Assembly (NCBI GenBank): GCA_005877345.1
Contig: VBPR01000027.1
Location: forward strand, 1-18,598
Direction: 5' to 3'
Source of the DNA: Nitrososphaerota archaeon
GTDB taxonomy: Archaea > Thermoproteota > Nitrososphaeria > Nitrososphaerales > Nitrososphaeraceae
Length of the DNA stretch: 18,598 nucleotides
How positions within the stretch are numbered: position 1 is the first letter of the stretch; the number at the start of each line of letters is the position of its first letter. A model generated the notes under the pieces. It did not search any database, was not told the DNA's origin, and saw nothing but the letters and a program-made list of their open reading frames with translations. The position numbers and the translations under genes are program-made. Below are positions 7,868 through 14,722 of the stretch, piece after piece.

Positions 7868-8692
7868 TTGGCCCTTCAAATTCCAGTGAAAAACATACGT
7901 ATTCATGGAAACAAGATTCGTTATCTTGATTATAATGATTATAGTTTAAAGAAAAAAGAGACGTTAGTTTTATTACATGGAATAGGTGCTTCTGCAGAAA
8001 GGTGGTCTAGAGTGATCCCATTTTTTTACGAACATTTTAGGATGATTGTGCCCGACATAATCGGATTTGGTTATAGTGATAAACCAACGGTGGAGTATAA
8101 TATGCCATTCTTCGTAAAATTCTTGAAAGATTTCCTAAATAGTTTAGGAGTGAAAAAAACAAGCATAGTAGGATCTTCATTAGGGGGATTGGTTGCAGCG
8201 GAGTTTGCAATTAAAGATAATAATATGGTAAACAAATTAATTTTAGTTTCTCCTGCTGGGACCATGAAGACCTCCACTAAGACGCTAGAAGAATATATCT
8301 TGGCATCGTTGTATCCAACACATGAAAATGTCTGGAGGGCCTTCATTAACATGTCGTTTGATCCCCATACTGTTTCAGAACAAACAATAGAAGGGTTTAT
8401 CGATAGAATGAAACTTCCAAATGCGAAGTATGCGTTCATGTCTACCATGCTTGCAATAAGAAATACTACTAATTTGGCTTCACGACTGGACAAAATATTA
8501 TCACCCACGATAATTGTTTGGGGTGAACAAGACGAAATGATTCCCGTGAAATATGCAGAAGATTATAGGAATATACCTAATTCAAATTTGCAAGTAATCC
8601 CAAAATGTGGTCATACACCATTTACTGAAAAACCACAGATATTCTCTAAAATAGCAATTGATTTCTTGAAAGGAATCAATAGTATTAAATAA
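7868..8692 (+). CDS. Alpha/beta hydrolase, PHA-locus associated
   Basis: This 274-residue alpha/beta-hydrolase-fold protein has LVLLHGIGAS (oxyanion loop, residues 33-42) and a nucleophile elbow GSSLG with Ser104. The acid is Asp222 in WGEQDEMIP and the base is His249 in CGHTPFTEKP, so the triad is complete. A lid region of about 70 residues lies between the elbow and the acid. No signal peptide is seen, so it is cytosolic. The 21-bp gap to the phasin/AbrB gene and the convergent phaC-phaE genes suggest a role in polymer or hydroxyacyl turnover, for example an intracellular depolymerase or thioesterase. That is inference from context; the family as a whole is broad. The start is TTG at 7868, shortly after AGAAATATC (about 7841-7849). 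Confidence 0.88.
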   Translation: MALQIPVKNIRIHGNKIRYLDYNDYSLKKKETLVLLHGIGASAERWSRVIPFFYEHFRMIVPDIIGFGYSDKPTVEYNMPFFVKFLKDFLNSLGVKKTSIVGSSLGGLVAAEFAIKDNNMVNKLILVSPAGTMKTSTKTLEEYILASLYPTHENVWRAFINMSFDPHTVSEQTIEGFIDRMKLPNAKYAFMSTMLAIRNTTNLASRLDKILSPTIIVWGEQDEMIPVKYAEDYRNIPNSNLQVIPKCGHTPFTEKPQIFSKIAIDFLKGINSIK

Positions 8693-8713
8693 ACGTATTT
8701 TCAAAATTAAAGT

Positions 8714-9022
8714 ATGGGCGATAAGCCAGAACTTAATGAAGATATGGAATCATATAAGAAGGCAATAGATAGCACTAGTCAGGCACAGCAAGATTTTTTC
8801 AAAAAATTTTCTAATCTTCAAATGGACGCAATGCAAAATTTCTTTTCACTGTTGCAAGGTCTTACTTTTTATCATGCCATGTTCAAGACTACGATTCAAA
8901 GTGGCGGTAGAATATCAATTCCAGAAGCTGAAAGAGAAGCTTTGAAAATTGATGATGGAGACCTTGTTCAAGTAATAGTAATTCCGATCGAGAGAAAACA
9001 CAAAAATAGCCCTAACAAATGA
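8714..9022 (+). CDS. Phasin-like coiled coil fused to an AbrB/SpoVT domain
   Basis: The 102-residue product has two parts. Residues 1-62 are amphipathic and helical, with Gln/Phe/Met-rich segments (QAQQDFFKKFSNLQ, DAMQNFFSLLQG) like phasins, the granule-coating proteins. Residues 63-98 match the AbrB/MazE/SpoVT swapped-hairpin DNA-binding fold: TTIQSGGRISIPEAER, then ALKIDDGDLVQVIVIPI. In haloarchaea, PHA-locus proteins with AbrB domains act as phasin and as autorepressor of PHA genes. Here both properties appear on one short chain. The role at granules and/or as a local repressor is inferred. It follows the hydrolase by 21 bp, so it is probably in the same transcript, and converges on phaC. 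The ATG at 8714 is the natural start. Confidence 0.82.
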   Translation: MGDKPELNEDMESYKKAIDSTSQAQQDFFKKFSNLQMDAMQNFFSLLQGLTFYHAMFKTTIQSGGRISIPEAEREALKIDDGDLVQVIVIPIERKHKNSPNK

Positions 9023-9082
9023 CTCGATATTGTAGCCTTTTGATTCACAAGCCATTAATGTTTAAGTTAAATTGATTGCAAG

Positions 9083-10141
9083 TTAATTTGAACGTGTTTT
9101 AAGCCATTGTCCTACTTTTGGTAAAACATTATTTTGCGAATAACTACTTGCGATCAATCCTACATGTCCAGTATGGAATCGTATTAGTCGTCTGTCTTCA
9201 CTAGATACTACTTCATTCAGGGGAACGCTACACTCTGGGGCAACAAGATGATCCTCCTCCGCAACGATATTCAGAAGTGGAACATTAATTTCCTTAAGAT
9301 CTACTTTAGCTTTCCCTAATTTTAACTGGTTCTTAAATAAGAGATTTTTTTTGTAGATATCATTTATCCACTGCCTTATCGTCTCACCCGCTATTGGAGG
9401 AGTGTCATACAACCATTTTTCAATACGTAAGAAGTTCTGTACAAATGATTCATTATCAATATTTTCAATTAGATTGAAATATTTGTTAACCCCCTGCTTA
9501 AAAGGTTTTAATATGGAGTAGACTTCATAAAGTTTTTCGGGTGGTAGGTATCCAATTGAGGATACTAGTTTATCAATATCCATCTGACGTGAAATGTTTG
9601 CTATAACAGTTGTATCTTTACTTGTATCAATTACCGGTGCAATTGTAACTAAGTTCTTAATTTTTTCTTGATGTAATGCGGTATACATGGCCGACATAGA
9701 CGATCCCATACAATACCCATGAAGAGTAATTTTGTCAGCAGAATTATTATTTTGAACTATTTCGACACAATCATCAATATAGGAATTAACATAGTCGTCA
9801 AATGATACATACTTGTCCATTCTAGTTGGAGATTTCCAATCAAGTAAGTAAACATCAAAACCTTGTGTCAAGAGATGACGGATCCAACTTTTATTTCGTT
9901 GCAGATCAAGAACATATGATCTATTTACTAATGCATATACCACTAATATCGGCGTATGAGAAACCCTTTTTACAAGGCTGTGATAATGTAAGAGTCGGTA
10001 TAATCTAGTCTCACATACAATATCATTTGGAGTATCACCAACAGAAATATGGTTATCTCTAGAAAGTAGCTCGATAGTCTTGGCTACCTTTGAGAAGTCA
10101 ACAAGATTACGATTTTGAGTATTCTTATCTTGTATTGCCAT
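9083..10141 (-). CDS. phaC: Class III polyhydroxyalkanoate synthase, catalytic subunit PhaC
   Basis: It polymerises (R)-3-hydroxyacyl-CoA into storage polyester at the granule surface, together with PhaE. The 352-residue length is typical of class III. The lipase-like box is GYCMG with the nucleophile Cys144, as expected for synthases (Cys replacing Ser). Asp297 (EEDHLVAPE) and His326 (TGHVGLIAS) complete the triad. The segment GFDVYLLDWKSP (94-105) is the conserved PhaC YLIDWG-like strand. The start is ATG at 10141. Upstream lies phaE on the same strand with 57 bp between them, of which 37 bp arose by tandem duplication. There is no signal peptide or membrane segment. Confidence 0.95.
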   Translation of the reverse strand: MAIQDKNTQNRNLVDFSKVAKTIELLSRDNHISVGDTPNDIVCETRLYRLLHYHSLVKRVSHTPILVVYALVNRSYVLDLQRNKSWIRHLLTQGFDVYLLDWKSPTRMDKYVSFDDYVNSYIDDCVEIVQNNNSADKITLHGYCMGSSMSAMYTALHQEKIKNLVTIAPVIDTSKDTTVIANISRQMDIDKLVSSIGYLPPEKLYEVYSILKPFKQGVNKYFNLIENIDNESFVQNFLRIEKWLYDTPPIAGETIRQWINDIYKKNLLFKNQLKLGKAKVDLKEINVPLLNIVAEEDHLVAPECSVPLNEVVSSEDRRLIRFHTGHVGLIASSYSQNNVLPKVGQWLKTRSN

Positions 10142-10145
10142 TTTT

Positions 10146-10222
10146 ATACCATGCCAATAATTTATTTTCTATTGAGTTTTTCATACCATGCCAATAATTT
10201 ATTTTCTATTGAGTTTTTCATA
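10146..10222. repeat. 37-bp tandem direct duplication at the phaE/phaC junction
   Basis: The unit starting ATACCATGCCAATAATTTAT occurs at 10146-10182 and again at 10183-10219, with identity continuing for three more bases. It spans the phaE stop codon and the spacer before phaC. The perfect identity implies a recent event. The unduplicated ancestor would have had a phaE-phaC spacer of about 20 bp. The duplicate also creates a short ATG frame starting MKNSIENKLLAW that runs into the phaC 5' end out of frame. Confidence 0.95.
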
Positions 10223-10744
10223 TCGGCTTTTCATAATTCTCAAATTCTTTTTCATCTCTTGTAGATCCTTCAGAACCTCATCTAATTCTGACCTGGTTGG
10301 TATATTTAATAACTTGAGATTTTTTTCAACAATCCTATTAATATAGTTTACAATATCAAGTTGCTTTGAGTATACCTCATTGTATGCTATAGCAAACTCC
10401 TTGGAGGAAAAAAGAGAACTATAAGCTTCTTCAAAGGCATCAATTACAAGAAGTCTAAATTTTTCAGAATTAACGTCCTTCAAGTCCGGATCGGATTTAG
10501 ATTTCAGAATAACCTCTTCAATGGCCCTGAAATTGGCTTTTGACATTTGCAACCAATAAGCTGACAGGTTCTTCTGCAGATCCACTATAATCCTATTCAA
10601 TGATAGCAGATCCTCCAGATACTCGTTGTAATCCTTAGTTAGGGCATTAAACATCCCTATTGTAGGAAAATTTTGTAAATTTTTCCAATTTTCAAAAAGA
10701 TCATATTTAGTGAAATTGTTCAATGCATTATTTTCATCTTTCAA
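10199..10744 (-). CDS. phaE: Class III polyhydroxyalkanoate synthase subunit PhaE
   Basis: PhaE is the non-catalytic partner that activates PhaC of class III synthases. The 181-residue product is helical and charged. It has LFENWKNLQNFPTIGMFN near the N-terminus, a middle block with SAYWLQMSKANFRAIEEVI, and the family's C-terminal signature IPTRSELDEVLKDLQEMKKN followed by a basic coiled coil ending RYEKLNRK. It is shorter than bacterial PhaE but in the archaeal range. The start is a TTG at 10744; a TATA-like TATTAAATA lies about 17-25 nt upstream. Its 3' end is inside the 37-bp duplication, which left the stop codon intact. It is first in a phaE-phaC operon. Confidence 0.92.
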   Translation of the reverse strand: MKDENNALNNFTKYDLFENWKNLQNFPTIGMFNALTKDYNEYLEDLLSLNRIIVDLQKNLSAYWLQMSKANFRAIEEVILKSKSDPDLKDVNSEKFRLLVIDAFEEAYSSLFSSKEFAIAYNEVYSKQLDIVNYINRIVEKNLKLLNIPTRSELDEVLKDLQEMKKNLRIMKSRYEKLNRK

Positions 10745-10943
10745 TGCCTTATTACCTATTTAATATCTTGATCATTTAGTATATTTACTTTAAATAAAAT
10801 CACACTTAATATCCTCTTTATTTAATATGAAGGTCGCATGAATCGAAAAAATCGATATTTATCCATAGATTATTTGATTAGATCAGTGTTCTAATTTTGG
10901 ATTTAATAAAATACAGCCATGTTCATTTTCCAGCAGAATTCAA

Positions 10944-10954
10944 TAATTAATTAT
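10944..10954 (+). promoter_or_regulatory. TATA-like box for the double zinc-ribbon gene
   Basis: AATTAATTATG is centred about 27 nt before the ATG at 10976, which fits leaderless transcription and supports that start. The 10745-10975 gap is a divergent promoter region shared with phaE on minus. Confidence 0.4.
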
Positions 10955-10975
10955 GTAGGTTAATAAAGTCTTTCA

Positions 10976-11242
10976 ATGCAATTAATCCATATGGGATTTA
11001 CGGACATATTTAGAAAATGGCGACCAAAAGGAAAAATGTACAGCCTTAGATGTAATCAATGTGGAAAAGGCTTTCTATCCAGCTTCGCACTTGAGGCTCC
11101 TGTATGTGGTAGTTGTATGCAAAAAATAAAATCTTCTGACTCAACAATTGATTATGATAAAAAATGTACCACCTGCGGTAACATGGGAGTTATTCATGCA
11201 AAAACACAATGTTATTCATGTTATTTCAAACTTCAAAAATAA
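10976..11242 (+). CDS. Double zinc-ribbon protein, 88 residues
   Basis: This small protein has four CxxC knuckles: CNQC, CGSC, CTTC and CYSC. They fall in two pairs separated by a ~20-residue Ser/Asp/Lys linker, so two four-Cys zinc ribbons are likely. The N-terminus is basic (FRKWRPKGKMYSLR). Such proteins usually bind nucleic acid or act as protein-docking modules; no specific function can be assigned. ATG 10976 is supported by the TATA spacing; a second ATG at 10991 (MGFTDIF) is possible. It is divergent from phaE, so it might share regulation with the PHA genes, but there is no direct evidence. Confidence 0.8.
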   Translation: MQLIHMGFTDIFRKWRPKGKMYSLRCNQCGKGFLSSFALEAPVCGSCMQKIKSSDSTIDYDKKCTTCGNMGVIHAKTQCYSCYFKLQK

Positions 11243-11352
11243 CAATATTCAAATGATAGTTGCGACAAATCGGACATAATAATGCACTTTTAATACTGTT
11301 AACTATTTCATTAGATTATGCCTTAGCATTAGTTTCCAGAATAATATTCAGA

Positions 11353-11625
11353 CTAACTACTAATCTGTGACTGAGGGACTAGCTTCATTCTCCTTCCAAA
11401 CCAAAGATGGGAGATTCCCTTGAAGGACTTCATCTGTAACAGCTTCATTCCTGTAATTTTTTCTATTTTTGTTAATCCAGTCAAGTCAATACAATAATCC
11501 TTTGCTTCAATAACAAGAAATTCTAGGTCTTCTTCCTTTACCGTAACGTGATTATATTTTAGTAAATCACTTGATACAACAGTATGTAGTATCCAATAAA
11601 CGCATTCGTCTATTTCTATCTGCAT
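11353..11625 (-). CDS. Hypothetical protein, 90 residues
   Basis: I do not recognise this protein. It is soluble and mixed alpha/beta: an acidic N-terminus (MQIEIDECVYWILHTVVSS), a central segment LEFLVIEAKDYCIDLTGLTK, and a basic tail with SHLWFGRRMKLVP. No signal peptide, transmembrane helix or metal motif is evident; two Cys residues are far apart. The start is ATG at 11625, in AT-rich surroundings with several possible TATA boxes. It converges on the zinc-ribbon gene across a 110-bp gap. Codon use looks like that of its neighbours. Confidence 0.65.
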   Translation of the reverse strand: MQIEIDECVYWILHTVVSSDLLKYNHVTVKEEDLEFLVIEAKDYCIDLTGLTKIEKITGMKLLQMKSFKGISHLWFGRRMKLVPQSQISS

Positions 11626-11855
11626 TAATTAATCTATTATGATAGAATGATTTCTTTTAAGAAATTAGATGATATCATTTAGAAAAAACATTAATAAAAA
11701 TTTGTTGAAAAAAACTATCTAATATTTTGTATAATGAAATAATAAATTTTCAGAAAATATAACATAATAAGTATCAAATAGTTCCATTACTCCTTGGTAG
11801 GCGATGAGAATGACCCTAGATGATTGCCTGCAATTCTGGGTATCAAATAATGTCA

Positions 11856-12020
11856 TTATCTTTTCGATCTAGTTCTAGTTTTATTTAGTTTTAATATTAT
11901 TATACCTGCTATCGCCCATAGGAGTGCAGAGCTGAGATATTGTTGAAAAAGCCAAGTTATGCCACCTCCTATAGCAAAGCATGCACCCAATATACCAAGT
12001 ATCTGTTTTCGTTTTACCAT
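11856..12020 (-). CDS. Small membrane protein with two helices, 54 residues
   Basis: An ATG at 12020 opens a 54-residue frame: a basic start (MVKRKQ), a first hydrophobic segment ILGILGACFAIGGGITWLF, a short QQYLSS turn, a second hydrophobic segment ALLWAIAGIIIL, and a strongly basic tail KLNKTRTRSKR. The hairpin layout with basic ends predicts a membrane protein with both ends in the cytoplasm. I cannot assign a function. The clean charge-hydrophobic pattern is the main support. It lies alone between the 90-residue protein and the Cys-rich pair. Confidence 0.6.
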   Translation of the reverse strand: MVKRKQILGILGACFAIGGGITWLFQQYLSSALLWAIAGIIILKLNKTRTRSKR

Positions 12021-12134
12021 AACTGTTTAAGCTCTCGACAAGTTCACTGTTCCGTATTGATTAAACTATCTTCTAATTAAAGAATTGTATAAAAAATATT
12101 TCATTGCAATTCTCACTATTAATTTTATCGATTC

Positions 12135-12144
12135 TTAAATATAT
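12135..12144 (+). promoter_or_regulatory. TATA box for the frameshifted Cys-rich gene
   Basis: TTAAATATAT is centred about 25 nt before the ATG at 12164, a textbook distance for a leaderless archaeal promoter. It argues that 12164 is a genuine or formerly genuine start. Confidence 0.5.
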
Positions 12145-12163
12145 CTAAAACTTGTTAGAGAGT

Positions 12164-12396
12164 ATGAGATTTTCCCACTTTGTTAATGGTTTGGTCTTTA
12201 CTTTAGTAGTTACCCTAGCTTACTAATTTCTATCAATCAGTCCATTATCTATGCAGACTCGCCGACGCAGATATGTATCAATGGCGACTGTAAAATGGAG
12301 TCAGGGTACGAAGGCTATCATAGTCAAAGAACATGTATTAATGATGAATGCAATGTAGATATACTGCGTTCTAATATGACTGATAAAGCAAATTAA
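12164..12396 (+). pseudogene. Frameshifted secreted Cys-rich protein
   Basis: From ATG 12164 the first frame encodes a signal-peptide start, MRFSHFVNGLVFTLVVTLA, then meets TAA at 12224-12226. Two bases on, the neighbouring frame continues the same signal peptide (SLLISINQSIIYA) and runs on through DSPTQICINGDC and a second CINDEC motif to a TAA at 12394-12396. The joined product of about 76 residues would be an exported protein with four cysteines in two matching CINxxC units. The two halves fit as one protein only if a base is lost or gained near 12213-12225. It is either a recently broken gene, a sequencing error or a frameshift-read gene. A good TATA box lies upstream. Confidence 0.62.
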
Positions 12397-12461
12397 ATTT
12401 TACATAATAGATTTAATGATTTACTCAATTCCAAACAAGGTTATTGTAGAAGTTGAAGGAA

Positions 12462-12689
12462 CTAATTGATCTTGTTACACGAAGCTGAGATTTCGTTTTC
12501 CTTTACATTCTTATCGCATTTTTCCTTATCGACACTACAAATTTTAATGCTAATTCCATCTTTAGCTTCACCCTTTGCACAATACCGAAGATCTGAGGTA
12601 TCATCCGCATAAACTAACACGGTGTCCAAGCAGCTAATTGTAATTATTATGAGGGCAAAAATCGTAATTATCGATAGAACGCTACTCAT
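12462..12689 (-). CDS. Secreted Cys-rich small protein, 75 residues
   Basis: Residues 1-28 form a signal peptide (hydrophobic core IITIFALIIITISCLDTVLV, likely cut after VYA). The mature part of about 47 residues is acidic to neutral and carries four cysteines (RYCAK, IKICSV, EKCDK, ASCNK), enough for two disulfides. No family is recognised. It has the same plan as the convergent frameshifted gene at 12164-12396 (signal peptide ending YAD, then four Cys), although the sequences are not obviously alike. The start is ATG at 12689. Confidence 0.68.
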   Translation of the reverse strand: MSSVLSIITIFALIIITISCLDTVLVYADDTSDLRYCAKGEAKDGISIKICSVDKEKCDKNVKENEISASCNKIN

Positions 12690-13163
12690 TAGTGATATTT
12701 AGATACTAGGGTATTTAAGCCAAACTCTGAATGTATAATTTTTAGTACTTGTTCCCCGTTTAAATTTGATAATACTTTTGGAAAGTACAAATGAAACATG
12801 AAAATGTTACCAATTATATCGAATTAAATTGGTTAAGACCCATTAAAATTAGTAAATAAATCAATTCATTGAGAATTCATCCCTTTTCACCTTGGCGTGT
12901 GGAGTCTTCAGCCGATGTGACACCAGTCATTCCCTAGCATCAACACATATTTTCAATCACGAGCGCGAGTTTCTTTTAAAAACTTGCCTACCTCAAATAG
13001 AATAAATTGTGTATGCAATCTCGAAAGTGAAAGCATGATACAAAATGCCTGCACCAACTCAAATAACCTCATGATAACTCTAGTGTAACTTTTTGTAAAT
13101 GTGGAGGAAAATCATTTACATATTTGCGCTATTTATTTCATGATTTATGTCAAAATTTAATTC

Positions 13164-13286
13164 TTAGTGAGTCTCAAATTCATAATTAAAGGCCTCATCT
13201 CTTATATTATAAATCTGGTAAGAATTACAGTACTTACATATAATAATCAAATCGGTAATGCTAGAGTGGAAACATAGGGGTTCCAA
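13164..13286 (-). CDS. Candidate CxxC microprotein, 40 residues
   Basis: A TTG at 13286 opens a 40-residue frame starting MEPLCFHSSITD, with CKYC at residues 17-20 and an acidic end (DEAFNYEFETH). The CxxC and the palindrome 11 nt upstream are the only support. It could be chance. Confidence 0.28.
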   Translation of the reverse strand: MEPLCFHSSITDLIIICKYCNSYQIYNIRDEAFNYEFETH

Positions 13287-13296
13287 TATTTAGTAA

Positions 13297-13314
13297 GATT
13301 CTTACATAAGAATC
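13297..13314. promoter_or_regulatory. 18-bp palindrome between divergent short ORFs
   Basis: GATTCTTA and TAAGAATC are perfect inverted arms around a CA centre. It lies in the 43-bp gap between the starts of candidate ORFs at 13286 (minus) and 13330 (plus). A dimeric repressor site is one reading. On plus it is followed by GTTCTTTTTATT, so a terminator is another. Confidence 0.4.
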
Positions 13315-13329
13315 GTTCTTTTTATTAAA

Positions 13330-13494
13330 TTGGCTTGTTATTTTGATGTGAGAGAATATACTCAGTATGAGGGACAGTCCCATGATATGGATCGTGCTGC
13401 AATTAACAAAATACCTTCTCAAGAGATGGTAGACAGGAAAGGATTAGTCTGGAATTACATTTTGGTCCTAGACTGCGATTTTAAACTCGTTTGA
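13330..13494 (+). CDS. Candidate short ORF, 54 residues
   Basis: A TTG at 13330 starts MACYFDVREYTQYEGQSHDM, continuing with polar, charged residues and a hydrophobic end (WNYILVLDC). No motif is recognised. Composition resembles a soluble protein, but a frame of this length is expected several times by chance in this tract. Confidence 0.3.
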   Translation: MACYFDVREYTQYEGQSHDMDRAAINKIPSQEMVDRKGLVWNYILVLDCDFKLV

Positions 13495-14127
13495 TTATAT
13501 ATACTCTCTATGAACTTTCGATTTTTATTTAGCAAATTTTAATAATTTATCCTCAGTGGAATTTGGGATCTTGCCGTAGGTCCAAATGACAATTTGTCGA
13601 TTGTTTGAATAGAATGGGAAGAGTTGTACATCATCTCGTCTACCTATGCAATCTTGTCTCAACAAATGTTACTATGCTTCCAATGGAGCCAATAACTAAT
13701 GTTACAACATATGTTACTGTTCCAACACAGACTCCAGAGGAAATCCCAATTCTTGAGGCGTAAAAGAAGTTATTTGGATTTTATAAATAAGACAACTTTT
13801 TATTCACGAGTATCAATGACTGCTGGAGTTTAGCTTGACAATGTTATGTGGAAGTAGGAAATGAATTCGATAATAAAAAGCAAGATACTACCTGATGTTG
13901 ATAATACCATCTCAGTATAAGTAGTCGTGAGTTTGTGATGAGCGGTAGTACCATTTAATATGATTCCCTGTCGACATCGGATTTCGTCATTTCATTACAA
14001 ACCATAGTTAGTATCATCCTCGGTGGTTCCACTAATGTAATCTTCAATTACTGTACCTTTTGAAATCGCTAAGTCCGGATGCCCTTTTGATATCAATGAT
14101 GGAAGAAATAGAGACGTATGAACTACT

Positions 14128-14149
14128 AAAATTAGTGATCACTAATTTT
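14128..14149. repeat. Perfect 22-bp palindrome
   Basis: AAAATTAGTGA is followed directly by its exact reverse complement, with no loop. It sits about 40-60 bp upstream of the TATA-like box at 14186-14194. The uninterrupted symmetry points to a protein-binding site rather than an RNA hairpin. Confidence 0.7.
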
Positions 14150-14185
14150 CAGGTTTGCTCCTTCTAGACAGAACTATGTTAAGTC

Positions 14186-14194
14186 AAATTTAAT
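14186..14194 (+). promoter_or_regulatory. TATA-like box upstream of the small HTH-like gene
   Basis: AAATTTAAT is centred 27 nt before an ATG at 14217, the spacing for leaderless transcription. That ATG is out of frame with the HTH-like ORF starting at 14239. Confidence 0.4.
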
Positions 14195-14238
14195 ACATCA
14201 AATAGTAGGTTTTACTATGGATAACAACTTAGATAAAA

Positions 14239-14412
14239 ATGATTTCAGAACAAAAGGAGGATGCCATAAGGAACCTGTATTTATCGGGAATTGGTGAAGA
14301 ATTCATTGCGATGCAAGTAGATTTAGAGATTCCCGTAGTAATATCCATCCTGAAAGAAATTGGTATATACAGTTCGGTGAAAGAAGAGGAAGTTGGATCT
14401 AATCTAAATTAA
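14239..14412 (+). CDS. Small helix-turn-helix-like protein, 57 residues
   Basis: From ATG 14239 the 57-residue product has KEDAIRNLYLSGIGEEFIAM, then QVDLEIPVVISILKEIGIY and an acidic tail. The helix-turn-helix spacing (LYLSGI turn, then a second amphipathic helix leading into DIPxVxxILKExGIY) is like single-HTH proteins of Thaumarchaeota. DNA binding is inferred. The only in-frame ATG is 14239, since a TAG lies three codons upstream. However, the best TATA box predicts transcription starting at ATG 14217 in another frame (MDNNLDKND), so the true start or an indel between 14217 and 14239 should be considered. Just upstream is a perfect 22-bp palindrome, a plausible binding site. Confidence 0.55.
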   Translation: MISEQKEDAIRNLYLSGIGEEFIAMQVDLEIPVVISILKEIGIYSSVKEEEVGSNLN

Positions 14413-14451
14413 GAAGTATTACCACTTGGCAGGCATATCAATTGGTTTCTA

Positions 14452-14535
14452 TTGAGAGGTATTGGATTTATTATTTTATGGTTAACGATGATTCTACCTG
14501 ATATAATAAGTGATATCTCCCAAAATAAAGTGTAA
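14452..14535 (+). CDS. Candidate single-helix membrane peptide, 27 residues
   Basis: In the same frame as the HTH-like gene, after its TAA, codons run on through GRHINWFLLRGIGFIILWLT to a TAA at 14533-14535. A TTG at 14452 could start a 27-residue peptide (MRGIGFIILWLTMILPDI) with one membrane helix. The support is weak. Confidence 0.25.
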   Translation: MRGIGFIILWLTMILPDIISDISQNKV

Positions 14536-14552
14536 AAATGTAATAGTTTGTG

Positions 14553-14696
14553 TTAAGTGCTACGTAAAAATTCAACTTCTTTTGGTATCCTTTCTCAATT
14601 CCCTCGCGATTGAGCAGGGATCACTGTAATTATGCTGACAATAGGTGATTTATATTCAATAAACTCAAAAATACTTGGTACGTTGTATGTTATCAA
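14553..14696 (-). pseudogene. Possible gene fragment with in-frame TGA
   Basis: From TTG 14696 the frame encodes MITYNVPSIFEFIEYKSPIV and SIITVIPAQSRGN, meets TGA at 14595-14597, and continues in frame with ERIPKEVEFLRST to a TAA. Both parts read as protein. It is divergent from the 14723 ORF by 26 bp. It could be a decayed gene, but chance cannot be excluded. Confidence 0.25.
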
Positions 14697-14722
14697 AAAG
14701 AAGCCTATCTAATATCTACTAC

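Noticed and set aside
8071..8508. Long minus-strand frame opposite the alpha/beta hydrolase
   Set aside because: It is antisense to a gene with an intact catalytic triad and has no recognisable domain.
12867..13072. Remnant of a TnpB-like transposase end on minus
   Set aside because: Fragments such as HRLKTPHAKV looked suggestive, but there is no zinc ribbon, no catalytic motif and no element ends.
13614..13763. Plus-strand 49-residue frame with a Thr/Pro-rich end
   Set aside because: It overlaps the minus-strand frame 13525-13665 and has no promoter or motif; at this length chance frames are common.
13995..14158. Opposed protein-like frames on both strands
   Set aside because: Both strands look coding because antisense frames mirror hydrophobic patterns; neither has a canonical ATG start and a promoter, so I could not choose and listed neither as a gene.
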